Below, one piece after another: positions 45,343 through 54,661 of a stretch of DNA of 64,000 nt (position 1 is its first letter; every line of letters begins with the position of its first letter). The stretch covers positions 62,001 through 126,000 of the forward strand of contig LVKA01000016.1 of NCBI GenBank assembly GCA_001709035.1, in the 5' to 3' direction. The notes under the pieces were generated by a model. The model was not told where the DNA came from. It worked only from the letters and a program-made list of their open reading frames with translations, and searched no databases. Source of the DNA: Candidatus Thiodiazotropha endoloripes. GTDB lineage: Bacteria > Pseudomonadota > Gammaproteobacteria > Chromatiales > Chromatiaceae. Made by a program: the position numbers and the translations under genes.

Positions 45343-46680
45343 CTATTTAACCTTTTCAAAGAGGGCAATGGATTCCACGTGGGCGGTATGTGGAAACATA
45401 TCCATGACCCCGGCACTGATCAGTCGGTAGCCATGTTCAGCAACTAAAATACCCGCATCCCTGGCCAGGGTTCCAGGGTAACATGAGACATAGACGATAC
45501 GTTCAACGCCCAGTTTTGGCAGATGATGCAGTACCTCCTGTGCCCCACTCCTGGGTGGATCCAGCAGAGCTTTGTTGAATGAGGTCTGTAGCCAGGGCTC
45601 ACTCTCCAGTGTCTCATAGAGGTTTGCGGTATAGAAACTGGCGTTATCGAGATGGTTTCTGCTGGCATTCTCCCTGGCCCGAGCCACCAGCCCGGTATCA
45701 CCCTCAACACCGGTGACCTGTGCCGCATGGCGCGCCATGGGCAGGGTAAAATTGCCTAATCCACAGAACAGATCCAATACCTGGTCACCCTCTTGCAGCT
45801 GCAAAAGATCCACAGCACGCTGGATCATTTGCCGGTTGATATCACTGTTTACCTGGGTAAAGTCACTGGGTAAAAAATCCAGTGTCAGATCGAATGCGGG
45901 CAATTGATAACTGAGTGTCACCCCGCCACCCTCCAGTGGACGTATGGTTTCCGGTCCACCTTCCTGGAGATAGATGGTTATTTTATGCGCAGGGGCAAAG
46001 GCCTTCAGTTTTGCCAAATCCTCATCACTGGCCGCTTCCAGCAGCCGAAAGATCAATACACAGACCTCATCACCCATGGCCATTTCGATCTGAGGAATCT
46101 GATCCCTGATCGATAACTGGTCTATCAGACGACTCATCTCAGGCAGCAACTCACCCACCCGTGGATGCAGGATGTGGCAGCAATCGATGTCTGTGATGAA
46201 TGAGGAGCCCCGCTCCCTGAAGCCGATCAAAGTCCCCCCCTTTTTGGGTACAAAGCGGACACCCAGGCGGGCCTTGCGCCGATAACCCCAGGCCGTCTCA
46301 CCGACCAATGGAGGCAGGATCTTTTCCGGCTGCACTTTTCCGATGTGTTGCAGGCTCTCCAGCATCGATTGCTGCTTGGCCTGTACCTGTGCCTTGCTAT
46401 CCTGATGTTGCAGACTGCATCCGCCACATACACCGAACTGACTGCATTTCGGTTCAACCCGTTCCTTTGAGGGTTCAAGGACCTCTACCACCCGGCCTTC
46501 GTCATATTTGCGCCAGCGTCCGGTATAGAGGAAACGAACGGTTTCTCCTGGCAAGGAACCATGTATAAAGGTGGCTTTGCCATCGATGTGAGTTACCCCT
46601 TTCGCATCATGGGTCAGGGACTCGATTTGAGCTTCAACCGGCTCTGTCGGTAGCGGCTTGCGCCTACGCTTTCTTGCCAT
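45343..46680 (-). CDS. rlmD: 23S rRNA (uracil-1939-C5)-methyltransferase RlmD
   Basis: A 445-residue RumA-type enzyme that makes m5U1939 in 23S rRNA with S-adenosylmethionine. It has an N-terminal TRAM domain, the iron-sulfur Cys cluster in PKCSQFGVCGGCSLQH, the SAM site LDLFCGLGNFTLPMA, and the catalytic Cys in YVSCYPGTLARD near the end. The start ATG at 46680 lies 3 bases after the cysM stop. The basic start MARKRRRKPLP is common in this family. Confidence 0.96.
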   Translation of the reverse strand: MARKRRRKPLPTEPVEAQIESLTHDAKGVTHIDGKATFIHGSLPGETVRFLYTGRWRKYDEGRVVEVLEPSKERVEPKCSQFGVCGGCSLQHQDSKAQVQAKQQSMLESLQHIGKVQPEKILPPLVGETAWGYRRKARLGVRFVPKKGGTLIGFRERGSSFITDIDCCHILHPRVGELLPEMSRLIDQLSIRDQIPQIEMAMGDEVCVLIFRLLEAASDEDLAKLKAFAPAHKITIYLQEGGPETIRPLEGGGVTLSYQLPAFDLTLDFLPSDFTQVNSDINRQMIQRAVDLLQLQEGDQVLDLFCGLGNFTLPMARHAAQVTGVEGDTGLVARARENASRNHLDNASFYTANLYETLESEPWLQTSFNKALLDPPRSGAQEVLHHLPKLGVERIVYVSCYPGTLARDAGILVAEHGYRLISAGVMDMFPHTAHVESIALFEKVK

Positions 46681-46683
46681 CAA

Positions 46684-47577
46684 TCAGTACGCTGGGAACA
46701 CATCGGTAGACAGGTATCGATCACCACGATCACAAATTATCGCCACGATCACCGCATTTTCAACCGTTTGCGAGAGCTTCAGCGCCGCCGCCACCGCACC
46801 ACCGGATGAGATACCGGCAAATATACCCTCCTTTGCGGCTAAATCACGGGTGGTCTGCTCTGCATCCTGTTGAGAAATATCGATAATCCGGTCAACCCGG
46901 CTGGCATCATATATCTTCGGCAGATACTCTTCCGGCCAACGGCGGATACCCGGAATACTGGCGCCTTCCATTGGTTGAACCCCCACGATCTCAATCTGGG
47001 GATTTTTCGATTTTAGGAAACTTGAAGTTCCCATGATGGTCCCGGTTGTGCCCATGGCACTGACAAAATGCGTTACGCCGCCATCCGTATCCCGCCAGAT
47101 CTCAGGCCCGGTACCCTCGACATGGGCCTGAGGATTGTCCTGGTTGGAGAACTGATCCAGGATCACCCCCTTTCCGCCAGCTTCAAGCTCCCGCGCTTTA
47201 TCGATTGCAGCTTCCATACTGCCCTCTTTCGGGGTAAGAACCAGTTCGGCACCATAGGCTTTCATCACGGCACGGCGCTCAAGACTCATATGCTCAGGCA
47301 TGACCAGAATCATATGATAACCCTTGATTGCAGCAGCCATGGCCAGAGCGATCCCGGTATTGCCGCTGGTGGCCTCGATCAGCGTGTCACCGGGCTTGAT
47401 GCTACCCCTCGCCTCGGCAAGACGGATCATGCTCAAGGCAGGTCGGTCTTTCACCGATCCGGCGGGGTTATTGCCTTCCAGTTTCACCAATACGGTATTA
47501 CCGTTCTTTACGGCAAGACGCTGTAGACGAACCAGTGGGGTATTGCCAATGAAATCTTCGATGGTTTTAGTTTGCAT
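46684..47577 (-). CDS. cysM: Cysteine synthase B (O-acetylserine sulfhydrylase)
   Basis: A 297-residue PLP enzyme. The PLP-lysine segment NNPAGSVKDRPALSMI, the substrate loop EATSGNTGIALA and the SSGGAVAAAL region are present. The CysM assignment rests on length and on the MEGASIPGIRRWPEEYLPKI segment. It makes cysteine from O-acetylserine with sulfide or thiosulfate. It heads a likely seven-gene minus-strand operon down to the permease at 41164. Confidence 0.95.
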   Translation of the reverse strand: MQTKTIEDFIGNTPLVRLQRLAVKNGNTVLVKLEGNNPAGSVKDRPALSMIRLAEARGSIKPGDTLIEATSGNTGIALAMAAAIKGYHMILVMPEHMSLERRAVMKAYGAELVLTPKEGSMEAAIDKARELEAGGKGVILDQFSNQDNPQAHVEGTGPEIWRDTDGGVTHFVSAMGTTGTIMGTSSFLKSKNPQIEIVGVQPMEGASIPGIRRWPEEYLPKIYDASRVDRIIDISQQDAEQTTRDLAAKEGIFAGISSGGAVAAALKLSQTVENAVIVAIICDRGDRYLSTDVFPAY

Positions 47578-47981
47578 AGCTATGATTCTACCCCGATTTA
47601 GGGCATTTGATCAGTACAAATTTGCACAACACCAGCGTTATTCTTCCGCCCGCAATGGAGCTCGGTCTCAGAACGTAAAAATCGCATCAGAGCAAAGCGT
47701 GGCTGCAGAGAAAAGTTACCCCCTTTTGGCAGCCAGAGCCCGTAACAAGCCGATGCTTGATACACACAATCCGATTTAAAGTACGTCTTACTGCATCGAC
47801 CAATCAGCGAACTGGTCTCCGGGGTATTCGTGTGGAAATCGACCTCTGTAGAGCCGAAGTGCGGATGTTGTTCTATTATTGAGAGAAATTCTTACCGATT
47901 AAATACCGGGCCAGGGTCGGTTAGATTTACCCGGTGAATCACTATCTCATGTGAATAACAATAATCCTGAAGGAGAGATCA
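47578..47981. promoter_or_regulatory. Divergent spacer between cysM and the CBS gene
   Basis: A 404-bp spacer that should hold both promoters. No RNA gene or hairpin with a T-run was found; small stems near 47920-47935 (ACCGGGCC..GGTCGG) are weak. Confidence 0.4.
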
Positions 47982-48410
47982 ATGACTAGCGTAAATCAAC
48001 TGTTACAGAACAAGGGATTCGATATCCTTAGCGTCGATGCCAATGAGACTGTCTTTCGGGGACTTGAGATCATGGCTGAACACGGTATCGGTTCACTGTT
48101 GGTGATGGATGGAGACAGAGTGACTGGACTGTTTTCAGAGCGGGATTATGCCCGGGGCATTATCTTGAATGGCCGCACATCCAAAGAGACCAAGGTCAAG
48201 GAGATCATGACCAGCCAGGTTGTAGTGGTTACTCCCGAACAAAGCATCGAGGAGTGTATGGCGATCATGACCGAAAAACGGGTTCGCCACCTGCCGGTCA
48301 TGAAAGACGACAAGCTGGTCGGCATCATCTCAATCGGCGACCTGGTAAAAGCCATCATCGAGGAACAACAGTTCATGATTGAACAGTTGGTAAGCTATAT
48401 CAATGGCTGA
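47982..48410 (+). CDS. Tandem CBS-domain protein
   Basis: A 142-residue protein made of two CBS domains and nothing else. The first includes RGLEIMAEHGIGSLLVMDGDRVTGLFSERDYAR; the second MAIMTEKRVRHLPVMKDDKLVGIISIGDLVKA. Such pairs bind adenosine nucleotides and regulate partner proteins. A GGAGAG site lies 8 bases before the ATG. No obvious partner is adjacent. Confidence 0.93.
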   Translation: MTSVNQLLQNKGFDILSVDANETVFRGLEIMAEHGIGSLLVMDGDRVTGLFSERDYARGIILNGRTSKETKVKEIMTSQVVVVTPEQSIEECMAIMTEKRVRHLPVMKDDKLVGIISIGDLVKAIIEEQQFMIEQLVSYING

Positions 48411-48525
48411 CAACCCCCCCTATTTGGCAGGAAAGCGGATCACGAGATGTGACACTTGAAGCCCGGTGCATGGAGAATTAAGGTATTGGCGACCCGATAC
48501 CTGATTGACAGACATAATCCGTCCC

Positions 48526-49311
48526 ATGCCCAGTGATACACCACCCTTTATCGATCTAGCCTGGTTCAAGATGGCACAGCAACAGGCCACCCGCATCAGT
48601 TGCTCAGTTCAGCACAGCTGCGAAGTCTTTGAATACGACTCTCTTCGCTGGATCTGCACAGCCGACGGCGCTGTACAGTCCATGCTTTTTACTGAAGACC
48701 ACAGTTATCCCGTGCTGCACTATATCAAAGCACTGTTATGCTCTCTGGTGTTTGTAGATAACCCTGCAAAAATGTTGAATCTAGGCTTGGGTTCAGGTGC
48801 CATTGAGCGCTATTTGACGTCTCATCATCCAGATATTGCCGTGACATCGATAGAACCGGAAGTCGATATGATCATCCTATCCAAGGAATGCTTCTATCTT
48901 GACAGCAGCTATCCTGTCAGAAATCAGTCAGCCGAATCTTTTCTTCACGGTAATCAACAGCAGTTTGATCTCATTATTTGTGATATTCATTGTCCTCTGA
49001 ACCAGCCTAATCCGATCGAAACAGATGCTTTTTTGCAAAACTTAACCAGTGCGCTACTGCCTCAAGGCGTGGTCGCAATTAATTTCCTGGCTGAGAGTGA
49101 ATCACACATCGTCAACATGCTTGTACGGTTACGACAAATTTTCGAACAAGTCACTCTACTCGATGTTCTAAGGCAGCAAAATATTGTTTTCTATTGCTCA
49201 AACAGCCTATTTCCCGAGCCCTCCGAGCTGAATGTGAAAGCGGCGTTGCCTGTGTATGGAAAACTCCAAGCAGAAACCATTATTCCTCAACTGATCTGGT
49301 TGCCGGAGTGA
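48526..49311 (+). CDS. Spermidine-synthase-like methyltransferase-fold protein
   Basis: A 261-residue protein with a SpeE-like Rossmann fold. The nucleotide loop MLNLGLGSGAIERYL is followed by VTSIEPEVDMIILSKECF and FDLIICDIHCP, positions that match motifs of the spermidine synthase family. The N-terminal beta domain looks short, and the usual spermidine-synthase gate motif is not evident. Aminopropyltransferase activity is therefore uncertain. An in-frame TTG at 48505 could extend it by seven residues. Function unassigned. Confidence 0.75.
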   Translation: MPSDTPPFIDLAWFKMAQQQATRISCSVQHSCEVFEYDSLRWICTADGAVQSMLFTEDHSYPVLHYIKALLCSLVFVDNPAKMLNLGLGSGAIERYLTSHHPDIAVTSIEPEVDMIILSKECFYLDSSYPVRNQSAESFLHGNQQQFDLIICDIHCPLNQPNPIETDAFLQNLTSALLPQGVVAINFLAESESHIVNMLVRLRQIFEQVTLLDVLRQQNIVFYCSNSLFPEPSELNVKAALPVYGKLQAETIIPQLIWLPE

Positions 49312-49355
49312 GTTCAATTGTGCGTTAGAATTGTTTTTTTCCGCCAGGAACAGAA

Positions 49356-50345
49356 ATGAAGTTAATTGAAGTTATTGCCAAATCAAGCAGTGAAAATACC
49401 ATCACGGCTATCGCTGAAAAATTCAAAGCAAGGGACTTTCGTACCGGCCGAGAGGGTGAAGATGGCCGACAAGCGATACGTATTTTGTTTACGGACGAGA
49501 ACGTTCAGCCGGCACTGGATGCACTGCAGACTGTGCTCGGCGCACAATCCACAGCGCGGATTATCGTTTTCCCGATCGACGCCACACTGCCTCAGCCAAC
49601 GAGTGAAAAGGAAAAAGATCAAGATAAAGCCATTTCATCGAGAGAATCGATGTATGCCAATGTGGACAAGAATACCCATCTGGACAGTAATTTCATCATT
49701 CTTGTCATACTTTCCACATTGGTAGCAGCCATCGGTTTGGTGAAAAACAATGTTGCGGTTGTGATTGGCGCCATGGTGATCGCTCCCCTGTTGGGCCCAA
49801 ATCTGGCGTTTGGCCTGGGAACGGCCCTCGGGGATATGCACTTGATGAAGAAATCCCTGAAAACATTGCTTTCGGGAATATTCATTGCCATTTTTCTTGC
49901 TTACATCATCGGCCTACTCTGGCCGTTCGAGCTGAACAGTCCAGAGCTGTTGGCCCGCACTGAAGTGGGCCTCGACTCGCTGGCTCTGGCACTGGCTTCA
50001 GGTGCCGCAGCTGCACTCTCCCTGACCAGTGGCCTGCCCAGCGTCTTGGTGGGAGTGATGGTTGCGGTGGCATTGCTTCCACCGGCTGCAGCATTAGGCT
50101 TAACCTTGGGTCATGCTAGAGTCGACCTGGCAATGGGTGCAGGATTGTTACTCGTTGCCAATATCGTCTGTGTGAACTTGTCTGCCAAACTGCTGTTTCT
50201 GTTTAAAGGTATTCAACCTCGCAGCTGGGCTGAAAAAGCCAAGGCGAAACGTGCTATGTCCATCTATTTGGTGGTATGGGCAATCACCCTTGCATTGGTA
50301 GTACTGGCAATTGTGGCCCGTCCACACATTGAGGGCCCGCTATGA
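49356..50345 (+). CDS. DUF389 (TIGR00341-type) membrane protein
   Basis: A 329-residue protein with an N-terminal soluble ferredoxin-like region (~1-75) and then about six membrane segments. Segment VVIGAMVIAPLLGPNLAFGLGTALGD is the family signature, followed by the ALALASGAAAALSLTSGLPSVLVGVMVAVALLPPAAALG block. The function of DUF389 is not established. It converges with pdxJ. Confidence 0.88.
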   Translation: MKLIEVIAKSSSENTITAIAEKFKARDFRTGREGEDGRQAIRILFTDENVQPALDALQTVLGAQSTARIIVFPIDATLPQPTSEKEKDQDKAISSRESMYANVDKNTHLDSNFIILVILSTLVAAIGLVKNNVAVVIGAMVIAPLLGPNLAFGLGTALGDMHLMKKSLKTLLSGIFIAIFLAYIIGLLWPFELNSPELLARTEVGLDSLALALASGAAAALSLTSGLPSVLVGVMVAVALLPPAAALGLTLGHARVDLAMGAGLLLVANIVCVNLSAKLLFLFKGIQPRSWAEKAKAKRAMSIYLVVWAITLALVVLAIVARPHIEGPL

Positions 50346-50406
50346 CTGTTAACCCAGATATCCTGCCACTAAACTCGACAGGCCGTTGGTAAGTTGGTGT
50401 CCCAGG

Positions 50407-51135
50407 CTATCGGCTCATCAAGGCTTTCATTTCACGGACCGCCTGGTCTAATCCGGTGAAGAGCGCCCGGCAAACGATGGAGTGTCCGATATTCAACTCT
50501 CTGATTCCTTCAATTTCCACAATTGACGCCACATTGTGGTAATCAAGTCCATGCCCAGCATTCACTTGGAGTCCGAGGCCTTTGCCATAGGCTACGGCAT
50601 CGACAATTCGCTTCAATTCAGCTTGGCGCGCTGTTTCACTGGTTGCTTCAGCGTAGTGACCGGTATGGATCTCCACCACCGGCGCACCGGATGCCTTGGC
50701 AGCATCCAGCTGTTTCAAATCTGCGTCGATGAAGAGTGATACCCGGATCCCCGCCTCTTTTAATTCCGTGCAGTAATCGGTCATGTATTCGAGTTTGGAT
50801 GCCACATCAAGACCACCTTCGGTGGTCAGCTCTTCACGTTTCTCAGGTACCAGGCAACAATCATGGGGTTGAAACCGGGTGGCAATGGCAGCCATTTCCG
50901 AGGTTGCCGCCATCTCCAGGTTCATCCTTGTCTGTAAGAGATCGGAGAGTATCTCCACATCCCGATCCTGAATATGACGTCTGTCTTCACGCAGATGTAG
51001 TGTTATTGCATCGGCTCCGGCCTGTTCTGCAGTCAGTGCAGCCTGCACCGGCTCCGGATAGCGGGTACCCCGAGCCTGACGCAAGGTCGCCACATGGTCA
51101 ATATTGACCCCAAGTAACATTACATTATTTGTCAT
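50407..51135 (-). CDS. pdxJ: Pyridoxine 5'-phosphate synthase PdxJ
   Basis: A 242-residue TIM-barrel enzyme that condenses 3-amino-2-oxopropyl phosphate and deoxyxylulose phosphate into pyridoxine phosphate. Landmarks: [71 protein letters not shown] and [14 protein letters not shown]. The start at 51135 ([11 protein letters not shown]) has AAAGGTAAG upstream; a longer reading to 51198 adds unlikely residues. It follows recO as in many gammaproteobacteria, but acpS is not next. Confidence 0.96.
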   Translation of the reverse strand: MTNNVMLLGVNIDHVATLRQARGTRYPEPVQAALTAEQAGADAITLHLREDRRHIQDRDVEILSDLLQTRMNLEMAATSEMAAIATRFQPHDCCLVPEKREELTTEGGLDVASKLEYMTDYCTELKEAGIRVSLFIDADLKQLDAAKASGAPVVEIHTGHYAEATSETARQAELKRIVDAVAYGKGLGLQVNAGHGLDYHNVASIVEIEGIRELNIGHSIVCRALFTGLDQAVREMKALMSR

Positions 51136-51354
51136 ACACTTACCTTTGGATTCATAGGTAACAGAACCCCATTGCAGGTTATCAACCCGCCAAATCAATT
51201 CGTGGTGTAAATATATCTATTTTACACCTGTTTGCCTAACTTCTCAGACATCTTCATCGAGAGTTTATCTGTAGTCCAATGAAGAATGTTAATAACAACT
51301 ATTCTATAAGTTGGTCGAGTTTATTTGAACGTCAGTTGCCATAATCAGGCAAAC

Positions 51355-52065
51355 TCATCCACCCGTTGGTCCGGCAAACAGCTCCCGGCTTTTCAACGGC
51401 TTGTCTCCCAGGTAATGGGAGAGTACAAAACGCATCAACTGTTTTGCCTCATTAGCAGACTGTTTTGACAATGATTTACCATGATGTAAACCAATCAGGG
51501 TGCTGCCATGAATCTTCATCCCGGAACTGTCAGATGACGATACTACGGGCCCCACTTCAATGAGATAGTGATAGAGCAGCTCCTCTCTTATGGGTTCCCC
51601 ACTATCCGCCGTGTGATCCAGTAACAAACCATAACCAAGCTCTGTTAGTAGCAGTAGTTCAAATTGTCTCAGTATCTGACCGATAGGCTCATCTGAAGCC
51701 AGTTGTGCAAGATTCTGACAATAGTGAACAAAGAGTGATGGAAACGGATCTCCCCTTTCGATCAATCTCACAATCAGTTCATTCAGGTAAAAACCGCAAT
51801 AGAGACGGTCGCCAGTCAGTTTGAATGGCTGGCCATTCTGTTCTGCTTCGAGCAGGCTTTTTATCTCTCCACGCCCACTGAGCGAAACTCTGAGAGGCAG
51901 GAAGGGTTGCAATAGAATTGCCTTGCTGGAACGTCCTGATTTAGCACCTTTGGCAATCGCTGGAAGACGTCCCTCATTTGGTGTGAATAATTCCACCAGC
52001 AGACTGGAATTCTGATAGTCACGTCTGTGCAAAACATAGGCTGGTATAAAGTTGATACGGGACAT
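51355..52065 (-). CDS. recO: DNA repair protein RecO
   Basis: A 236-residue RecO. It has the N-terminal OB-fold (YVLHRRDYQNSSLLVELFTPNEGRLPAIAKGAKSGRS), a helical middle with YCGFYLNELIVRL, and a C-terminal segment LMRFVLSHYLGDKPLKSRELF. It loads RecA with RecF and RecR during recombinational repair. It is separated from era by the repeat element at 52106-52394, which splits an otherwise tight rnc-era-recO arrangement. Confidence 0.96.
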   Translation of the reverse strand: MSRINFIPAYVLHRRDYQNSSLLVELFTPNEGRLPAIAKGAKSGRSSKAILLQPFLPLRVSLSGRGEIKSLLEAEQNGQPFKLTGDRLYCGFYLNELIVRLIERGDPFPSLFVHYCQNLAQLASDEPIGQILRQFELLLLTELGYGLLLDHTADSGEPIREELLYHYLIEVGPVVSSSDSSGMKIHGSTLIGLHHGKSLSKQSANEAKQLMRFVLSHYLGDKPLKSRELFAGPTGG

Positions 52066-52105
52066 CTGTGATGTCTCAATCTAAATGGTTGTAGCAGTCA
52101 GTTTT

Positions 52106-52394
52106 CTAGGGCTTGTTAACACTAATCCAATACGCCCTGCTGAAACTGTTTTTGTGTCCAGCAAGGCAGAATGCGCGTGGTGAAGCCCGGCTACATGAGC
52201 GAATGATAGCGCCGCTGGGCGCGAAAACAGCCCCAGCCACCTCTTCAAACTCAATATGGAGGGTTGCGCCTGAAAAAGTGCCACTCGGTGTTGCTCGTCA
52301 CTCATTTGGAACAACCAAACTACGCTCCTCGAGCCTGATCGGTGCTTTTTCAGGCACAACAGGGCCTATTGGATTAGTGATAACAGGCCCTAGG
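52106..52394 (+). repeat. MITE-like inverted-repeat element, longer form
   Basis: About 289 bp with ~28-bp terminal inverted repeats (left CTAGGGCTTGTTAACACTAA; right is its complement with two changes). Inside lies a second inverted repeat: GCCTGAAAAAGTGCC (~52269) pairs with GGTGCTTTTTCAGGC (~52341). It carries no real gene. It shares its left ~60 bp and right end with the element at 32447-32553. It sits between recO and era. No transposase gene of a matching element is in the window. Confidence 0.8.
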
Positions 52395-52404
52395 TTGGAT
52401 GGTT

Positions 52405-53304
52405 TCACTGCTCACCATATCCAAGTCGGACTAAAGCCGCTTCGTCACTCGACCAGCTCTTTTTTACTTTAACCCAAAGTTCAAGATGAACCTTACAATC
52501 GAAAAAAGCTTGCATCGCTTTTCTGGCTTGTACCGCTACCTCTTTCAATGCCTGTCCATCTTTGCCGATGATGATGCCCTTTTGACCGGGCTTTTCTACC
52601 CAGATCACTGCATTGATCCGATACAGACTCTGCTGTTCCTCGAAACGTTCTATCTCCACGGAGACAGCATAAGGTAACTCCTTGGCATAGCGTCTGGTGA
52701 TCTGTTCCCTGATCATTTCCGCGGCAAAGAACTTTTCGGGGCGATCGGTTAGCTGGTCATCAGGATAGACATTTTCAGCCTCAGGAAGCGCATTTAATAC
52801 CAGCCCTTCCAAAGCAGCAAGATTTTTACCTTTTTTCGCAGACAGAGGAACAATTTCCAGAAACTCATAACTCGTAGAGAGTTTAGACAGATAGGGTAAC
52901 AATGCCTCTTTCTTTTTAACCAGATCCACTTTGTTGACAACCGCTATCGCTGGTATTTTACTCTCCTTGATCAGACCGAGTACCTTGTCATCCTCCTCAG
53001 TCCAGCGCAATGCCTCGACCACAAAGATCAGCAGATCAACACCCGTCAGTACCGATTGGGCCGTACGGTTGAGGTAGCGATTCATGGCATTATCACTACG
53101 CTGGTGGATACCCGGGGTATCGACATAGATTATCTGCCCCCCTTCCAGACTGTTGACCCCTAAAACACTATGCCTTGTGGTTTGTGCTTTATGTGAAGTG
53201 ATTGCCAGCCTGACACCGAGGATCTGGTTCAACAGGGTTGATTTACCAACGTTTGGCCGCCCGACAATCGCAGCATAACCACAATGATTTTTCCGCTTAC
53301 TCAT
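52405..53304 (-). CDS. era: GTPase Era
   Basis: A 299-residue Era GTPase that binds the 3' end of 16S rRNA in 30S assembly. G1 is GRPNVGKS (15-22), G3 DTPGIH, G4 NKVDLV, followed by a C-terminal KH domain with VEIERFEEQ and GKDGQALKEVAVQARKAM (GxxG-type loop). It overlaps rnc by 8 bases, as is usual. The stop lies 10 bases from the repeat element. Confidence 0.97.
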   Translation of the reverse strand: MSKRKNHCGYAAIVGRPNVGKSTLLNQILGVRLAITSHKAQTTRHSVLGVNSLEGGQIIYVDTPGIHQRSDNAMNRYLNRTAQSVLTGVDLLIFVVEALRWTEEDDKVLGLIKESKIPAIAVVNKVDLVKKKEALLPYLSKLSTSYEFLEIVPLSAKKGKNLAALEGLVLNALPEAENVYPDDQLTDRPEKFFAAEMIREQITRRYAKELPYAVSVEIERFEEQQSLYRINAVIWVEKPGQKGIIIGKDGQALKEVAVQARKAMQAFFDCKVHLELWVKVKKSWSSDEAALVRLGYGEQ

Positions 53305-53974
53305 TATTCAGATCCGACAACATTTGGGATGCGGCATCCTGCTCCGCCTTTCTTCGACTGTGTCCCTCACCCTTACTCTTCTTCTGAAGATCTTCTACAA
53401 CGCACTCAACCTTGAAATGCTGGGTATGAGGATCTCCGCTGACATCCAAAATTGTGTAGCTGGGCAGTGAAACCTTTTTTGCCTGGAGATACTCTTGCAG
53501 TTGGGTTTTAGGGTCTTTCTGCTGGTTTTCCGGACTCAGTGCAATCAACCGGGGTGTGAATATTTTCAGAATTACTGAGCGGGTCGCTTCATATCCACCA
53601 TCAAGATAGACTGCTGCCAAAACCGCTTCAAAACTGTCTGCTAAAATGGAATCCCTGCTTTGACCGCCACTGCGCAGTTCACCCTGCCCGAGTTTCAGAT
53701 AATCCCCAAGTTTGAACTCCCTTGCGACCTGGGCGAGTGTATCCCGTTTAACCAACACGGAGCGAAGCCGACTTAATTGCCCTTCACTGGCCTTGGAAAA
53801 ATGATTAAAGAGCGCGTCTGCAATCACAAATCCCAGAATGGAATCACCCAGATACTCAAGGCGTTCATTGTTTTTTCCACCGGCACTTCTGTGCGTCAAA
53901 GCCTGTTCAATCAGCTCTTGCTGATTGAAGGTATAACCCAGATCACGGCAAAATTTGTTGATGTCGGCCTTCAA
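53297..53974 (-). CDS. rnc: Ribonuclease III
   Basis: A 225-residue RNase III that cuts double-stranded RNA, including rRNA precursors. The catalytic signature NERLEYLGDSILGFVIAD is intact, with later ILADSFEAVLAAVYLDGG. A double-stranded RNA-binding domain ends the protein (KTQLQEYLQAKK...GEGHSRRKAEQDAASQML). It overlaps the DUF4845 gene by 4 bases (ATGA) and era by 8. Confidence 0.97.
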   Translation of the reverse strand: MKADINKFCRDLGYTFNQQELIEQALTHRSAGGKNNERLEYLGDSILGFVIADALFNHFSKASEGQLSRLRSVLVKRDTLAQVAREFKLGDYLKLGQGELRSGGQSRDSILADSFEAVLAAVYLDGGYEATRSVILKIFTPRLIALSPENQQKDPKTQLQEYLQAKKVSLPSYTILDVSGDPHTQHFKVECVVEDLQKKSKGEGHSRRKAEQDAASQMLSDLNNE

Positions 53975-54345
53975 TTCGATGTTAGCTCAACCGTTTCATC
54001 AAACGTCATGACAAGGGCAGCGTTATAAGCAATATGTCGACGAACCTCATAGGAAACATTGATAATCCTTGAACCAGTGTCTCTCTTAACCTTGATATGT
54101 TCCTTGGTCACATGGCGTATACTATTGATATCGAGGCGCTTCAATACCATATTGCGTAATTCTACCTTAGACTTCCGTTCAGCAAACGGTTCATTCTTGA
54201 CCGATTCGAGTGCTGATTTAACAGCAAAGTGATCAATGTATACCGGAGTAACCTTGATACCCACCATCACCAGAAACCCTGCAACGATTAAAATAACCAG
54301 CCAACTGATGAATGTAAGACCACGCTGCTTTTTAATGGATTGCAT
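53971..54345 (-). CDS. DUF4845 small membrane protein
   Basis: A 124-residue protein with one N-terminal membrane segment (GLTFISWLVILIVAGFLVMVGIKVTPVYIDHFAV) and a small basic domain (NMVLKRLDINSIRHVTKEHIKV). This type of gene commonly sits between lepB and rnc in Pseudomonas and relatives. It resembles pilin-like leaders at its start. Function unknown. Coupled to rnc by a 4-base overlap. Confidence 0.85.
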   Translation of the reverse strand: MQSIKKQRGLTFISWLVILIVAGFLVMVGIKVTPVYIDHFAVKSALESVKNEPFAERKSKVELRNMVLKRLDINSIRHVTKEHIKVKRDTGSRIINVSYEVRRHIAYNAALVMTFDETVELTSN

Positions 54346-54661
54346 ATCTACTTCCTCAAATAAACCATACTGATCAATTAAGTTCTTTTAGCTTAGTACT
54401 AGATTGTACTATCCACCTGCTGCAACTGTTAAGTTGGCAGAAACCTTCACTTGTGATGTGTAAGTTAAATAATTCAAATATCATAACCAAGATGGTGATC
54501 CTAAATTAGGATTGTTTCCCTCTCAGTACATTAACACTATCCTAGCCTTATAAAGGAATTATGCCATCTTGATCGAAAACCCAATCTAAAGATTCTCTAT
54601 AACTTTCTTAGCTAGGCCTCAATTACAACAACATTGGCTAAAACATCAGAGATCTGGCTAT
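54346..54661. other. Spacer between lepB and the DUF4845 gene
   Basis: A 316-bp AT-rich spacer that separates lepB from the DUF4845-rnc-era group and should carry their promoter. No hairpin terminator with a T-run after lepB was found. Confidence 0.4.

Noticed and set aside
47324-47779. 151-residue + strand frame opposite and upstream of cysM
   Set aside because: Mostly antisense to cysM, with no independent support.
52081-52472. Short open frames on both strands over the longer repeat element
   Set aside because: They follow the repeat ends and have no protein-like features; they also run into era.
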